From Azolla caroliniana (taxonomy: Eukaryota > Polypodiophyta): a stretch of 64,000 bases of DNA. This document shows, one piece after another, positions 46,791 through 60,830 of the stretch. Location: assembly GCA_043228905.1 (NCBI GenBank), contig JBHGNT010000015.1:3038001-3102000 (forward strand), written 5' to 3'. The stretch's first letter is position 1; every line of letters begins with the position of its first letter. The translations under genes were made by a program, and so were the position numbers. The notes below the pieces were generated by a model that was given only the letters and a program-made list of their open reading frames with translations, made no database searches and was not told the DNA's origin.

Positions 46791-47954
46791 TAACTTACGT
46801 CATCGTCATCGGCACCTTAGCCCAAAATGTATTGGATAGTTTTGCATGTGGTAGCATGCTTCAGACTCTCTCCATTATGGTCTGGTTCATCCGTTCAGCC
46901 AGCCTGTTCAATTCTAGCATCTTCGGCACGGTGAATTCGAGCCGGATTCCCTTCGATCGGCAATACTCCTCGAACTTCCCCCGGTATTCTCCTCCGTTAT
47001 CTGCTCGAACTGCCTTCAACTTCCGACCGGTTTACTCTTCCTCTCTCACGTGGAGCTCCTTGAAGACAAACAGCACCTGATCCTTCATCTTCAACGGTGA
47101 GACCCACAACTTCCGGTTATGGTCATCTATGAACGTCACGAAGTACTACGAACCGGCATGTGATTTCGTGTCCACTTGACACACATCAGTATCCACCAGC
47201 TCCAGTGGTGCATTCTGTCTCATTGGTGGTCTTGACCGGAAGGAGGTTCGATTTTGCTTGCGGGCCAAACTGTCGGTGCATTTCTCAAGATGCATGTCTT
47301 TCACCTTCGGAATGAGGTTATCCTTAGCAAGTCTTCTCATCCCCTTCTGACTCATATGACACAGTCTCTTGTGCCACAGCTCACCGGCAGTGTCGGATGC
47401 TACGTTCACTTCTTCCCGCATATCCGGGCGTGCATCAGGTACAGTGTGTTGATCTTCCGGGCTCAAGCCACGATCAAGCTTCCTTTGCTAAATTTCATGA
47501 CTCTGTTCCGGATGCTACCCGTGTAGCCTTCATCATCTAGCCGACCGGCTTATATCAGGTTCAACCGAACCTCCGGAACGTGTCGGACATCCTTCAGCAG
47601 CAGTTTGCACCCGGTTGATGTCGTCAATCACACATCTCCTATGCCGACGATTTGGCAGGTACCTTCATTCCCCATCTGGACACAACCATGATCTCAGGTA
47701 GTGTAGGATGAGAAGAATTTCCAGTCCGGCATTAGGTGGAACGATGCTCCGGAATCGACAACCCAAGTTGTCTTGTCACTAACAAGGTTTAACTCATTCT
47801 CAAGGGTGATCAGCAGCAGTTCTTCTTCACTTGTCGCAATCGCCAACGTTCCTTTCTGATCCGGACCTCCCTGGTCCGAACCATTTCGATCCGAACTCTT
47901 CTTCGAATCGGTGTTGTCGGTCCCTCTCTCTTTCTGGAAGTGCCAACAATTCTT
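46791..47954 (-). pseudogene. Copia F protease and integrase remnant
   Basis: Minus-strand reading: protease (WVVDSGASFHL-type near 47755), GAG-pre-integrase (GELWHKRLCHMSQKGMRRLA, CTDSLARKQNRTSF with Cys changed to Ser) and integrase (LVDTDVCQVDTKSHA, RADNGGEY-type near 47010, LAERMNQTIMERV). It ends abruptly in the late integrase next to the LTR fragment, so reverse transcriptase and RNase H are deleted. Confidence 0.8.
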
Positions 47955-48686
47955 CTAGAAGTGTCTAGGCTTCCCACAATAGAAGCAAGTAGGCCTCCCC
48001 CTTGACTTGGACCTCGTCCCCGACTTTTCCCGGTTTTGGGGACTCCGGTACCGGTTTCTCCCTTGTTGTGTGTTGGATTCGGAAATCAGGGCTTTTGGGT
48101 CAGAGATCACTTCCTTGTCTTTCCGACGTGCCTCTTCACCTAACAAGCTCGACTTCACTCTTGCTAGGGATAGTCGCTTTCCTTCCGGCCCGGCGTTGCC
48201 CAAAGTGACAACTAGCTTCTCCCAGCTATTCGAGAGGGAACCGAGCAATAGCAACGCAAGTACCCCATCGGCCAGAGGTATTTCAAGCGAAGTTGTTTGG
48301 TTTATAAGCCCCTGGAATGCGTTCATGTGTTCCGCCATGTTGGATCCTTCCTGGTACCAAAGTCTCACTAACTTCTGGAATATCGAAACCCAATTTACGG
48401 CGTTTTTGCTCTCCAACATGGTGCCAATTTTCTCCCAGAGCACATGAGCCTTACTTTCTTCATTGAAGTTGTTGTACAGGCTCATGTCGATGAAGCCCCG
48501 TATGTATGTTGTTGTCTTCATGTGCATCACCTCCCATGTCGTGGCATCGATCTTGTCCGGTTTCTTGTCCCCGAACTATACCGGCAGTTAGAGATCTTTG
48601 ACCACGAGCATGTCCCTCATCTTCGACTTACACACTGGGTAGTTGGAGCCAGTGAGCTTGAACATGCTTCCGAATGACTCTTCCAT
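47955..48686 (-). pseudogene. Copia F gag
   Basis: Start ATG at 48684-48686 (MEESFGSMFKLTGSNYPV). Two early stops lie near 48585. The open part from 48530 has SLYNNFNEESKAHVLWEKIG, QEGSNMAEHMNAFQGLINQT, SRGRPTCFYCGKPRHF and the basic RSPQNREKSGTRSKSRGRP stretch shared with Copia A and B. Same broad family, but clearly more divergent. Confidence 0.85.
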
Positions 48687-48696
48687 TTTCTTGTTT

Positions 48697-48708
48697 GCTA
48701 TGATACTA
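48697..48708 (-). promoter_or_regulatory. Degenerate primer binding site, Copia F
   Basis: Minus-strand TAGTATCATAGC, two changes from TGGTATCAGAGC, three bases after the LTR. Confidence 0.7.
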
Positions 48709-48711
48709 GTT

Positions 48712-49223
48712 TGTGCGGAATAGCGCTCGGCCACGACCGAGACTCAAACACTTTATGAAAGAACAAAAAAGAAATGGAGGTTCGTACACTTACACAAAAG
48801 AGACGACACAGGATGTTTACGTGGAAAGCCCACAGACTCCAACTATCACTATACGAGAAAGGAGGTACAACAAGAGACTCAGAAGCAACAACCTCAAGCT
48901 CTGTATCTTCGCCAACCAACAACTTCACTTCTCTCTCTCTCTATACTATTGTGATACAACTAACAATAACAACAATGCTACACCCATATACTAAAGTGAT
49001 TGCTCTAAGTCATATTTATACTTATATGACTTTTGGGCTATTTACAAATATAGCCTCAATAGGCTCACCATGAAACATATTTACACATATGTCCTTGGAT
49101 CCGGTTTCCAAGTCTCATCCGGAACCCTTCCGGATCCAGTTCCTTCATCCAACTCGTCCGATCTGGCTCCTTCGGCCTTCGGTTCTCATCCGGATCCCAT
49201 CCGGAGGGACCGAATTCCCAACA
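48712..49223 (-). repeat. 5' LTR of Copia F
   Basis: 512 bp, minus strand, starting TGTTGGGAATTCGGTCCCTC. It shares GTCCCTCCGGATGGG, the TATA region and CGTGGCCGAGCG with the Copia A and B LTRs. Confidence 0.85.
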
Positions 49224-52200
49224 GAATCAAGTGTTGCTCGTCGCTCTACCATCGTTGTTGGATAGCAATATGTTGTTGTTCCCTCAACCCCCTCATAGGT
49301 ATAGGCATAATCATTAAGGTGAGGGAATTCTAATGCTTACCATGTTTCAAATGACACAAAGGGCAACATTGCCTCAATATCCAACAAAGTCAATAGTGGG
49401 ACCTTCCAGTTGTGGCAAGGTAAATATAAAACCCACTATTATGTTCATGCCATGGATCCAATTGCATTCAACGCACTTTAGTTTCTTCCAATTGCATTCT
49501 ACGCCCTTTCGTTTTCTCTAACCACCACTTTTTATTTTCGTCTTGTCAAAAAGAAGTAAGGTTTCTAATGTTAGTGGTCTATGGTCTCCTTTCAACTTAC
49601 TTCCATTTATGAAGAGGGGGGAATCTTTCTCGTTGATTTTCTTAAGTTTACAAGCACATGTTTTTGTGATCTAGGTTATTATATAGGGGCCCTCTCCTCT
49701 TAGTTTTAATTTCTTATTAGGCCACTTGGAGGAGAACATGAGGGTCATCCACCCTTTCTCTATGTCTTTGTCCATAACCTTATTGGCGTGCCTAACTTTG
49801 GTGATTCATTTTCTCAAAAAACAAGGCATGGAATGCTAACAAGTGGGTTTGTATGAATCTTTCTAAGTTTTGGAGGCAAGAAGGTAGGGGGTTACCATCT
49901 CATCTTTTGATGGTTATCCAAAGGCTAGTTAATAAGAACTCCATTGACACGACTTCTTGACTTTAGATGAGCCGAAATGGCGTATGTCATGCGGCTACCT
50001 TATAGGAAGTTTGAAACGCCCTGTGCCATGTGTAATTTATGGCTCCAATATTATCTCTAGGCGATGACTATTTTAGCAAGAACATTACAAAGAAACTAGG
50101 TGGAGCTCTCTACTTGTCCATTTCATCTATGGTAGTAAGGGGACCTTTTCAAATGGATGACCATGAACTCACTTAGGAGGTAAGCTACCCTACCCGTAAG
50201 CTAGAACTTCGTTAAGGAATTAACATCCTCGATCACTTACTACTCTAAGGACCATCCAAAATTCACAATCACGTTTTCATTGATAAATTTCTCCAAGGTC
50301 CTAACGCCATTTTTACTACCTCGTGTCAACTCACTTTGTGTAATTATATGCTACAAGCCTATTACGGGCATGACCATAATTTTATCCTGTGGTGGTTTTT
50401 ACCATAGTATTCTACACACAAGGATAGAAGTGTGAGGGTTTATCGAGAGTGTAAAGAAGGGAGGATTACTTTTAATCATAGGGATTAAGACAATCCATAA
50501 GGGCCAAGTGTGAACTTGCTTGGGGTCTTAGTTTTGGCTATAAATATGAGGCCGTGCTATTCTCATTAACATATAATTCTACTACGTTGAGGTTGTGACC
50601 TTTTGGTGAGCAAACTCTTGTGGCAAGTGCATGCCAGTACTAGGTATGACTCGATGCTATGGCAGTGGTATGGGACACCAATCAATGCTTGGGTCCATCT
50701 CGATTCCTTTGTTCGAGGGTGGTCGAGGGGGGGGGGGGGTGTTTGCGGTAGTAGCACTCATCACATATATTTGACATATTTTCATGTGTCCTAAAAAAGT
50801 GTTGGCCACCATTACCCTACATGAAGGATCTTTCTATAAGTGACTTCTGAAATAAAATGTATCCCTCTACCTTAGTATGGGACCTCGTTGCGACACTAAG
50901 GCTACCTCTAATCATCCTGAATGGTTTGCACTCTCGATAATGGTCAAGCATCTTGTCCTTGCTAAGCTTATGGAATAACAACAATCCTTTTGACACCCCC
51001 ACAAACTAATATGCCCCATAACTTGACAGAGTGCACTCGAGAGTATGCACTCACTAGGTTGGGGGGATATTAAGTACCTATCATACATAGTAACATAGAC
51101 ACCATGGCAATGTACATCAACAAATTCCAACACCATTTACAAGTTCCTATATATCTAGTCTTAGGATTACTATACATCATTGTACATAAAAAGTTGTAAG
51201 CTTTTGGGTAGATAAATTCAAGTTGTAGCTTTCAGGCGTTTTTTCTTAATACTATTGAAGAAAATCTTTCACAAAAAAAAGTAAGAAAGACACCAACATT
51301 TGTATTAATGATGCAACTATAAGAACAAGAGAGAAAAATACATGAAATAATTACAGAGTTAGAGCCTTAGGGTCATCCCAATGTGAAAAGAGGCAATGCC
51401 TTTTATAAAGAACTATAACGGTCACAATTAGACCTTTTTAGTTCTTCTTGATCTTCTAGAATTCTTGCTCCCTTAAGACAATAGCTTGATCCCTCTTTTG
51501 TGTAATAATCCTAATTATTTGAAGCATGGTTGGTCTTAACTACTTGTATTCTCTTTGCTTATTAGGTAGGAAAACCTTTATAGAGATGAGAGTTAGAGTT
51601 CTCTACATCTAGATACGTGAGATTAGCGGCTCAAGTATGCTTAACAACCATTGTTGCCCAACCCACCATCAGTAGGTGTGCAAGGGTTCACACTCTTGGA
51701 CAAACAATCATGACAATGAGGCATAACTCCTTTGGGGAAAGACATGCACTTGGTGAAAGCTCCTAGAGCCAACAAAATCGCACATTGTGTGTTGTTGAAT
51801 CTTTATAAGGGACATCATTTTGAAGAATAACTAGCTCATACAACAACAATTATGTTGCTACATTAAAAATTGTAATATGAGTATGATCGAACTTTTAGTC
51901 GCGTTGATTCCTACGTGAAAGATCATCCAATGTTGTTCTTGGGATTTGCCTATCTTTTGACATATCAAACAACTTTGCATGGGATTAGAATTGTGGTGCC
52001 ATTCGTAAAGGTTGAAATTGTAATTAGGGAAAAGGCCCGAATTTCCCAAACTTCCAAAGTGTTTATCCGTTGTTTTAAAGAATTACCATCACATCCTATG
52101 TGGGTGTAGAATTTCCTGCGATGGACTTGCGAGGTGTGTCTTGTAATTTATGAAAACTTGGGTTCATTATGGTAAGTGCGCAACAAAGTTAGAAGTGCAC

Positions 52201-52764
52201 TCTTGATCCGTCTGTTTTAATGGGTCGAACTTGTCGGGATTTGTTAGAAGCATCTCGGCTTTTTTAATCGATTGTCGGGCAAGCGGAACCAATTGGCCCC
52301 AAAAGTCTATATGACCGACAAAAAGAATCGAGCATTATACGAGCGCTTCCAACATCTGGGGGAGGCGGGGCCCACAGCATCTCAAGCGGTCACATCAGTG
52401 TTAGTCAGTGATCATGGATGTGTCGAGTGATGAGCTGGTAGACGTGACAAATTGTAGTGGGCACGGGCAGGGGGGTCGGGGGAGATGAATGAAGTGAGGT
52501 GAGAGATGAGAGGTGAGACTCATGAGGTGAGATTTTTCTCTCATTTGTGATCCCAATCCAATTGCCTGAGCTTATCCTCAGAAATATAAGTAGCAGACAA
52601 ACAAACAATATACATGTATGTAGATAGGATAACTAGAACACATATTTTTATATTTATTTTTATATTTATTTATTTATTTATTTATTTATTATTATTATTA
52701 TTAAGTCAAAAACTAAAATACTGACCTTCTTCCCCTGCCTCTACCTCTGCTCTGCGCTGCAGCC
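49224..52764. other. Intergenic DNA with traces of Gypsy integrase
   Basis: No intact gene. Near 50190-50235 the minus strand reads LRVVSDRGC, a trace of a Gypsy integrase core; surrounding DNA (about 49700-50560) may be the same decayed element. A (TTTA)n/(ATT)n run lies at 52660-52705, just upstream of the carrier gene. Confidence 0.45.
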
Positions 52765-53357
52765 ATGGCGAGCTTCCATTCTCCACCTCCTCCTGCTTTG
52801 TCCACCCCTCCAGGTACGCTTTCTTATACCTCTGGTAATCTCTCTGAACGCTTTTCCTGCCTCCCATCTCTCACTGTTGCCTTGCTTCTTCTGCCTTTAT
52901 TCAACACAGTTTAGGGTTCCCCTGTAGAATCTAAGGCCTTTTCTAAAGATCAACAAGAAAAGAAGGTTCCAAGAACGCCTCGTAATGTGTGGCATTATGA
53001 GATGATAATAACGGTCTTGCCAAACGTTTCTAGCATGTGGTACAAGGTCAGTGTGCATGTATATTCTTGATATGGGGCAAGATCAGTGTGCATGTATATT
53101 GTTGAGGATATCAAGATGATGGTACAGATAAAGCTTCATGGAAATGGTGCAAAATTTATCAAAATGGAATGTATATTTCTAGTGGTGTTTACAGATTAAG
53201 TCTCAGAAGCTACGATTATTCTTTATCATCATACAGAGATACCTTGTTGAAAATTTTGATCATTAAGTATCTGATCGACCACATATATCTTGAAAGCTAT
53301 CAGAACACAACTTCAACGGGGATTCAGCATTATCATGCTTTTGAAAGCATATCATCT

Positions 53358-53413
<56 letters not shown>

Positions 53414-56400
53414 ATGGGCTACCTGCCTTCAGAAAGAGAAAATGGTCACCGTTTCTCCAAAGAGGCACCTTTGGAGACGCTGATGTCCTCATTGCAATCA
53501 GCAAAGGATTTCATCATTCCGATGGTTTCCTCTTCATTGGTGAGCACAATGGGAAACTGTAATTTGATTTTCAGGATGCCATCAACAGGTTCTGCTATAA
53601 TATCAGGTGAAAATAGTGATATATTTGAAGGATCAACTCAAGGGGAGAATGTACAACCCAAAGCTAAAGAAAACAGAGCTTTACAAATGGATAAGACTTC
53701 AAGTAAACTAGGACAACACCAGCAGCATTGCTTATCAGATTGCTTTGAGTGTCTTTCAAGTCTATGGTCTCATGATGAATTGATTCATGCTAATAGTTTT
53801 CATAACTGTTCTGACAGCGAAAAAATCCATAAAGCCTTTACTTATCAAGAAGGATCAGAAAAACAATTATCTGGCCTTTCAGTGCAGGGTTTGTCCACCT
53901 CTGTCCCAGCATTTTACTGCGTTATGAAACCTAACCATAGTGTTCAGAATATCAGGAATTCCTTCCGTGTTCCAAATACCGAAGATTGTTGTGTATCACA
54001 AAAGCCCACACCATCTATATTTCAGACAATGATGGAACATTGCATTTTCGCAAGCTCAACGTTTTCGAAACACGTTGGACAGGTCATACCTTGGAATGAA
54101 AACATAGTATATAGTATCAACGACTCAAAGAATAGGATGATGGGATATTTGAGCAACACCATTTCCATCAGTGTGATGATTGACCGCAATCAAATTCTTG
54201 GAAAACTACATGAGCAAGTAAAATATCATAAGTCCTTAGGATTTGCAAGGGTTGGTGGGGATCCTAACACCAGTATACCACCTACAACCACTGGTACAGA
54301 GAGATCTTTGGAACCAGAGGAATCTGGCAATACCACTCCTGGAGGTGTTTTCAAGATGCCAATACCAAATATTGAAAGGCTCCGCTCCACCTTGTCCACA
54401 GTTTCTTTGTCAGAACTTATCGAATTTGTTCCACAATTGGGAAAAACGTCTCAAGACTTCCCAGATAAAAAGAAGCTTTTCTCAGTGCAAGATTTCTTCC
54501 GATATACAGAAGCAGAAGGTGAGTGGATGACCTTGAAAATATTAAATACAAATTTCTTCAAATGTTTGGTAGTTTTGCCTAAATTTTGCTTCATTATGGA
54601 TGCACATGTAGAGTGATATCCTCTTTGGTTGACTAATTGTGTAACTTTAAGTCTTTTGCCATCTTTTATTGCTTGACACTTGCTATAAGCTCGTCTAATA
54701 ACAAAATGAAATTATCAATCAATATGCTGATAATATGGGTTTGGATATTCCTCAACTTCTCATGGTTTTGCATAAGTCCAGACAACTCTAACATAAGGAC
54801 AGATAATGGAAATAAACTTCAAAACATCTCCAGATGGTCTTATGTAATATGTATGCAATATTTTGATAGCTCTATATCATTTCTGAGATCTCATGTAGAT
54901 GGATGGAGAACCTAATCTGAGTTTCTGTGTACGAAGTAATTGTCACACTTTTGCCCTGTCTAAAATGCAATGTTTTCTGGAGTGCCATCTCAGTCTAAGC
55001 CAACTATAACTAGGCATTATACATCACCTAAAATCTATCAGCAATGTCTTGACAGTTAATCTCCTACCCTTCTTAGATTTCTTGGGCGTTTGGCGAAGTT
55101 AGTATATCTATAGACTAACGTGGCTAGGCTGCTCTCAATGATTAGATTCACTAAAAGGTTCCTAACTAAGGGCTTTGAACCATTCATATATTTGATGTAT
55201 TCACAATATAATGGGAGGTTGAGAAAGTACGTTTAAGAGACAAATGCAATCTGAACACCACAATAAGAGTCCTCTCGATATAGACTCTTAAAAGTCTGGT
55301 ATGGCCTCATCAATATTGACAAATGAGAATTCAATGCTCCAGTGGCTAATTTATTGATGCCTTGAACAACAGTAGGTTGAACTGTTTTGTATCTCCCTTG
55401 ATTATTTCCATTTAGAGATGTTTAATATAAAAGAGAAGGCTTGTCCCCAAAAGTTACAATTTACAATGATGATCTAAATGTGGTCATAGTTGCAGCACCT
55501 TACAATGATGCACGTATATTTGAACTCAAGTTACAATCGATCATGATGAACTGGTGATATATTCTTTCCCTGTCTGCTTAATTCTCAACTCTGGCATTCC
55601 TTCAGTCATGGTTGTTCTGACAACCTTTTGGCAGCAATGTCAATGAAGCTCACTCATGGTCATTGACAACAGTTGGACTTTTTGTCTGATAACTGCACCT
55701 TCTTGTCCAGCTGAATAGATCTTGGTGCTGATCCTAGTTGATAGTGGCACTGCAGAGGCGGCAGCAGCGATGATCTTACATAAACTTATCGTCTGGTCTC
55801 CCATACACTTGTCACTAGTCTTTGCTATGTAAGGGCATGTTCCTTGTTCTATATAATGGACTGCCTTATTGCAGTTTCTATGTAAGCTTTCTTTGTTGGA
55901 CTTTGGATAGGGAGTTTGGAACATTTCCTTACCTTCTGTACTTGTTGAAATCTTAGACTCGTAAGATGATGGTGGCTTTGCCTTGGCTGTTACCAATTGA
56001 TGACTGGCTGAATAAAATATTCATGAATCTGAAGTGAAATGCATGTTTATGACTTCGAGGAAGCGTTCAACTATAGCTCGCACACGGGTCATTGAAGGGA
56101 GCACAAAGTGGCCCGAAAACACTGCACCGACAACGACGTGCCATTGTCATCGATAGTAATCGTGGTCTTCGCGGTTCACTTGATTCACCTTCACTAGAAG
56201 CTCAAGCCAAGCCCATTGTTCTTCTTGCTTAAGCTTTTAATCTTTGCAAAGGCCACTGTAGTCGTGGCATTATTCACCACCCCTCCTTCGTTCGCCTCCC
56301 GAGTGTTCGCCTCGTTCTTTGAGCTCTAATTGTATAAAAGGAGAATCTCACAAGGAGATCTAGAAGACATTTTGTAAAGATCACCTCAGTAACATTTTGC

Positions 56401-59400
56401 ACTTAAGCGTTCATATCATAAATAAATATGCTAATACAAAGAGACGATTGCCATATCATAGTGAAATAAGGATGTGATGTATCAAAAATAAATCATACGC
56501 TTGATAGTAATTATTCATGTATTTCACTTTATGGGACCTTAAATGACAACTCCTATCCAGGTTAGATAGGTGAATTGGAAGGTGGCCACTCATCTATTGA
56601 AGAGCACACTTATACTGAATGATTCATGGAATATTAGAAATCTATGAATAAGCGAACTTTATAATGGAGTTTCTCACTTCGAAACAGCTTCCTATGGAAG
56701 CGAGAGGAGTCAACATTCTTGATATTTAGTATCTTGATTAAAATTTTCTTGAGGGAATATTTATGAGAAACTTGGTATAACGCCATTAAGGTTATCACAC
56801 TGAAGTATGAGGAGTAAAGTTTGAGTAAAATACTCAAATTTATAAAGAGATTGCCAATTTATAGCTATCAATTGCGATAAAAAGTCCAGGATGTGGAAAA
56901 TAATCACTGCCCAGGAAAATAAAGAAAACTATATCTATGGCTTAGAAAAATATGTGCATTAGCTGAAGAGTCATTATTGAAGTTGAGCATCTTGATTTTT
57001 AGCACGGAACTCAAGATTTCTTAAAAAGGAGAGTCAAGCTTCAACAGGGCATTGCCCTGTTTATCAAAAGGATGATGCCCTGTCGAATCTAGTTCCAGTG
57101 CATTTGGAAGCTGCAAAAGGAGAGTGTGCAATAGTTTTTGAGGAAGATTGGACTCTATTGAAATACAGATCTGGTATGTATGAAGGGAGAAGAATAAAAC
57201 TGCACGTGTGCTGGTTGCTCAGGCTGTATCACATGGTGGCTAAGGCATATGTGCGTAGGGGCCAATTGAGTTCAAGATAAGATGAATATATCATGAGGGT
57301 GAAGAGGAGAAGCAAATTGTGGGTAGCAGGTCCACGGTGTGCCCAAGGAGGAAGCAATAGACAAGTGTGCTATTGGTTCTCATATAATTATATATTATTC
57401 AGAAGTTGTGTCTTTAATTCCTTAAATAACGATAAGAAATGTTTTGAAATTTTAGAATCTCATTCGCACATCTGCAAATCTGATTTGTGTCACTTCCTCT
57501 GTAGGTCTTCAGTGTCTAGAATATTTTGGGCGTTAAGTAAAATCAGGCATGTATATATAAAGAGCTAATTATAGTAGACGTTTGAATTGGTCTTATTCTT
57601 GTTTAGTGTGAGGGTTATTAATGAACATGCGGCTCATGTTTTCATTATGAACTTTCAATTTTTACTCTAAGGAGTGCCAAAGTTAATACATATGAAGGTA
57701 ATGAAAATAAGGCCTGGGATAAATGCACACGTCCATGTGAACTGAATGTAGTAGGATGCTATTTTGAGGAAATATGTTTCTTTTCATCTCCAGAAATTTC
57801 TCATGTATGATATATCTTCATAGGTAGGCGATTCTTTGAGGAGCTTGACAGAGATAATGATGGACAAGTGACTCTTGAAGATCTTGAAGTGGTTATGCGA
57901 AAAAGACGACTTCCCCAGCAATATGCGCGTGAGTTCCTGCGCCGGACAAGAAAACATCTCTTTGCAAAATCGTTTGGTTGGAAAGAGTTCCATTCCCTTA
58001 TGGAGCAGAAAGAACCAATGCTGCTGCGTTCTTATAATTCATTGAGTCTGAGTAAGTCTGGTACACTACAGAAGAATCAAGTATTACTATCACTACGCAA
58101 TGCTGGGCTTCCTGCTACAGAAGAAAATGCAGAAGCAATGATGCGATGTCTTGATCCGGATGCACGTGGCTGTATTGCATATGGGCAGTTTCGAAATTTT
58201 ATGCTTCTTTTACCACCAGAGAGACTTGGAGATGATCCAAGGTGAATCTAACTTCATGTGTTCATGTTAATTTTCTCAGGTCGCATCTAGTAAGTTGCAA
58301 GTGAAGTAAAACATGGCTGTTTCATGCAGGATGGTATGGTTTGAAGCTGCTACAGTCTTTCCTATGGCGCCTCCTGTAGCGGTACCAGCAGAGAATGTGC
58401 TCAAATCAGCTCTGGCAGGAGGATTAGCCTGTGCTCTTTCTACATCCTTAATGCATCCAATTGATACAATGAAGGCATGCTATAAATTTTGTACCCTCTT
58501 TGATGGGTATTGATACATATTTTTAAATGTAAGATTTGTCTTCTGTGATACTCTGGAAAGAAAGCTGTAAGACATCACAAAGCTTGAAGGGTCGATTTGA
58601 TCAGGGAATATTTGGACAGATCGTTGAGACCCCATTCTCTGTCTGCTAGGGCTGAGTGAATCATCGTCTAAGATTAATATTGTCATAGGATTAGGGGATC
58701 ATCATAGTGTTAGGGAATGCATGTAAATTGCCGTCTTGTGCTGTGCATAATTTATTATTATGGATTGTATTTTTTCTGCTTAAGATGTAATGAGTAAGGA
58801 ATTTAATCCCTCTCTATTTAGACATAAATGAAATGAAAACTTTTAATGATTGTTTTTGGACTATGTGATTGTATATTTTGCAGACAAGAGTTCAAGCATC
58901 ATCAACCTTGTCATTTGCGGAGCTCATTTCAAAGCTGCCTGAGATTGGTATTAGAGGTCTTTACAGGGGCTCACTTCCTGCTATTTGGGGACAATTCTCA
59001 AGGTGTGCTGGAATAATTATTTCTTTTTCAATCATTGCATATAAAGCTACATCCATTTAAGTGTTTGTTGTGCAGCCATGGTTTACGAACAGGTATTTTT
59101 GAGGCCAGCAAACTGTTGCTGACAAATCTAGCACCTGATCTTCCTGAGCTACAGGTATTGTAACTATCTATTGCTACAACAGAATGAGAAATATGCTTCT
59201 AATTATTCTCACTGCTCTGCTATTATGTTTGTTTAGGTGCAATCATTGTCATCTTTCTGCAGTACAATACTTGGAACCGCTGTGCGAATTCCATGTGAAG
59301 TTTTGAAGCAGAGGTTGCAGGCTGGTTTATTTGACAATGTAGGGGATGCTCTTATTGGCACATGGAAACAAGATGGACCACAAGGTTTCTTTCGTGGGAC

Positions 59401-59990
59401 TGGGGCTACGCTTTGCCGTGAGGTGCCATTCTATGTTGCGGGCATGGCAATTTATGAGGAAGCAAAAAAGGTAATTGTTATTACATGTAACAATATGTTG
59501 ATGAATTGCCTCATGACCTCATGGTCATTTACATTCAATATGTTGATGAATTACCTCACGACCTCATGGTCATTTACATTCAATATGTTGATGAATTACC
59601 TCACGACCTCATGGTCATTTACATCAATATGTTAATGAATAACGTTATGCCATGAATCATGACATGCCATGTGCCCTTCATCCACAGGCGATGCAGCGGA
59701 TATTAAAGCGTGAATTGTTTCCATGGGAAACCATTGCTGTTGGAGCTATATCAGGAGGGCTAGCGGCAGTTTGTACAACTCCGTTTGATGTGATGAAAAC
59801 TAGAACAATGACAGCAACACCAGGTACATCAACAAAAATGAGCCAGATAGCTCTAACCATCATTCAAGAACAGGGTTTGCTGGGTTTATTCAAAGGAGCT
59901 GTTCCGCGCTTCTTCTGGATTGCACCTCTGGGAGCCATGAATTTTGCTGGCTACGAATTGGCAAAGAGAGCCATGGAAAATGATGAATGA
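52765..59990 (+). CDS. SAMTL: EF-hand mitochondrial carrier, SAMTL-type (8 exons)
   Basis: Inferred exons: 52765-52813, 53433-54518, 57824-58241, 58330-58474, 58884-59002, 59076-59154, 59237-59470, 59688-59990. They total 2433 nt, 811 codons including the stop, with consistent phases. The ~820-residue plant S-adenosylmethionine transporter-like protein (Arabidopsis At2g35800, from memory) has the same plan: a long low-complexity N-terminus, EF-hand loop DRDNDGQVTLED (residues 387-398) with a weaker second one, then three mitochondrial-carrier repeats with PIDTMK (561), PCEVLK (651) and PFDVMK (742). The family sits in organelle inner membranes; AdoMet as substrate is inferred from homology. 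Exon 1 is the least certain. Intron 4 has a GC donor (58475). Intron 1 holds a (GA)n run. Intron 2 is 3.3 kb without recognisable content. AATAAA occurs at 60000-60005. Confidence 0.88.
53359..53412 (+). repeat. (GA)n microsatellite in intron 1
   Basis: A run of about 27 GA units directly before the exon 2 acceptor region (acceptor AG at 53431-53432). Confidence 0.95.
54519..57823 (+). other. Intron 2 of the carrier gene
   Basis: GTGAGT donor, ATAG acceptor. No recognisable transposon protein or RNA gene was seen. Short frames (for example 55640-55996 minus) look like chance. Confidence 0.6.
58475..58883 (+). other. GC-AG intron (intron 4 of the carrier gene)
   Basis: Exon 4 must end at AAG (58472-58474) to join ACAAGAGTT and keep the carrier signature PIDTMKTRVQ. 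The donor is then GCATGC and the acceptor TTTTGCAG. GT donors nearby would break the frame. Confidence 0.8.
59490..59635 (+). repeat. 47-bp minisatellite in intron 7
   Basis: Three copies of a unit containing CAATATGTTGATGAATT and ACCTCATGGTCATTTACATT, nearly identical, inside the intron between exons 7 and 8. Confidence 0.95.
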
Positions 59991-60005
59991 ATAGTCTAGA
60001 ATAAA

Positions 60006-60830
60006 CAGGCAAACAAAAGAAAGTTTGTCGTATTATAAATGTTTTCAGTTTTGGACAAGCTGCACTCTATTGGTATAATGGAAGCCACATTCGGCAAGAA
60101 GATGTGATGAAGCATCTACTTTTTTCTCAATGCTGTTTCATCTACAAGTTGTAGTTTTCATCTTCTTTTGATCCTTCTAGGGTCCTGAACCCTCTGTTGG
60201 CAGTGTAATGTGGCACTAAAGTGATCACATGGGAACTCAGATTTTCAATGCATAGAAATTAACTTCTGTGAGCTTTTAGGTTATTATGTTTGGTGCTTCG
60301 GACTTTGCAAAGTGTTCCTAGAACGAGAGCCTTGGTGAGCAGCTCACATTAGATTTCTCTAAATTTATTTTGGATTTGCAAATAAACAGTTGTATGTGGT
60401 CGAACAAGATTGATTGGAATCCCATTGAACATGGACTAAGTTACATATTGGAATGGCCCATCACGAGATACTTCACATGCTTTCATGGGGAACTAATTGA
60501 GATTTCAAATAAGATGTTAAATGTGGTATGTGGTGAATACACGATTGGTAGAAATTATATGTCATGTCCAATGCAGGTACAAATTCAGAATATTGACTAT
60601 GTATAACAAATGAAACGGGGCAATTTTAATCCTTCGTTAGGGATATAGCATCCATTTCCTACTTTCTGTTGGTAGAGACTACCAATATGAAGCTGCTATA
60701 CAATCGACCATGTCTCAGAAATGTACATGGAAGCTTCATAGAGAGAGTCATTGAAATTTGTCTTAATTTATTGAAGGAATTTATGGGGCCAAAGTTGATT
60801 ATTAATGATTAAGAGGTGACATATACATGA
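60006..60830. other. 3' flank of the carrier gene
   Basis: Probable 3' untranslated region followed by spacer. No gene recognised. Confidence 0.5.

Noticed and set aside
53169-53432. Upstream coding start of the carrier gene running through the GA repeat
   Set aside because: It depends on the microsatellite staying open. The 49-nt exon at 52765-52813 joined to 53433 gives correct phase and family-like length.
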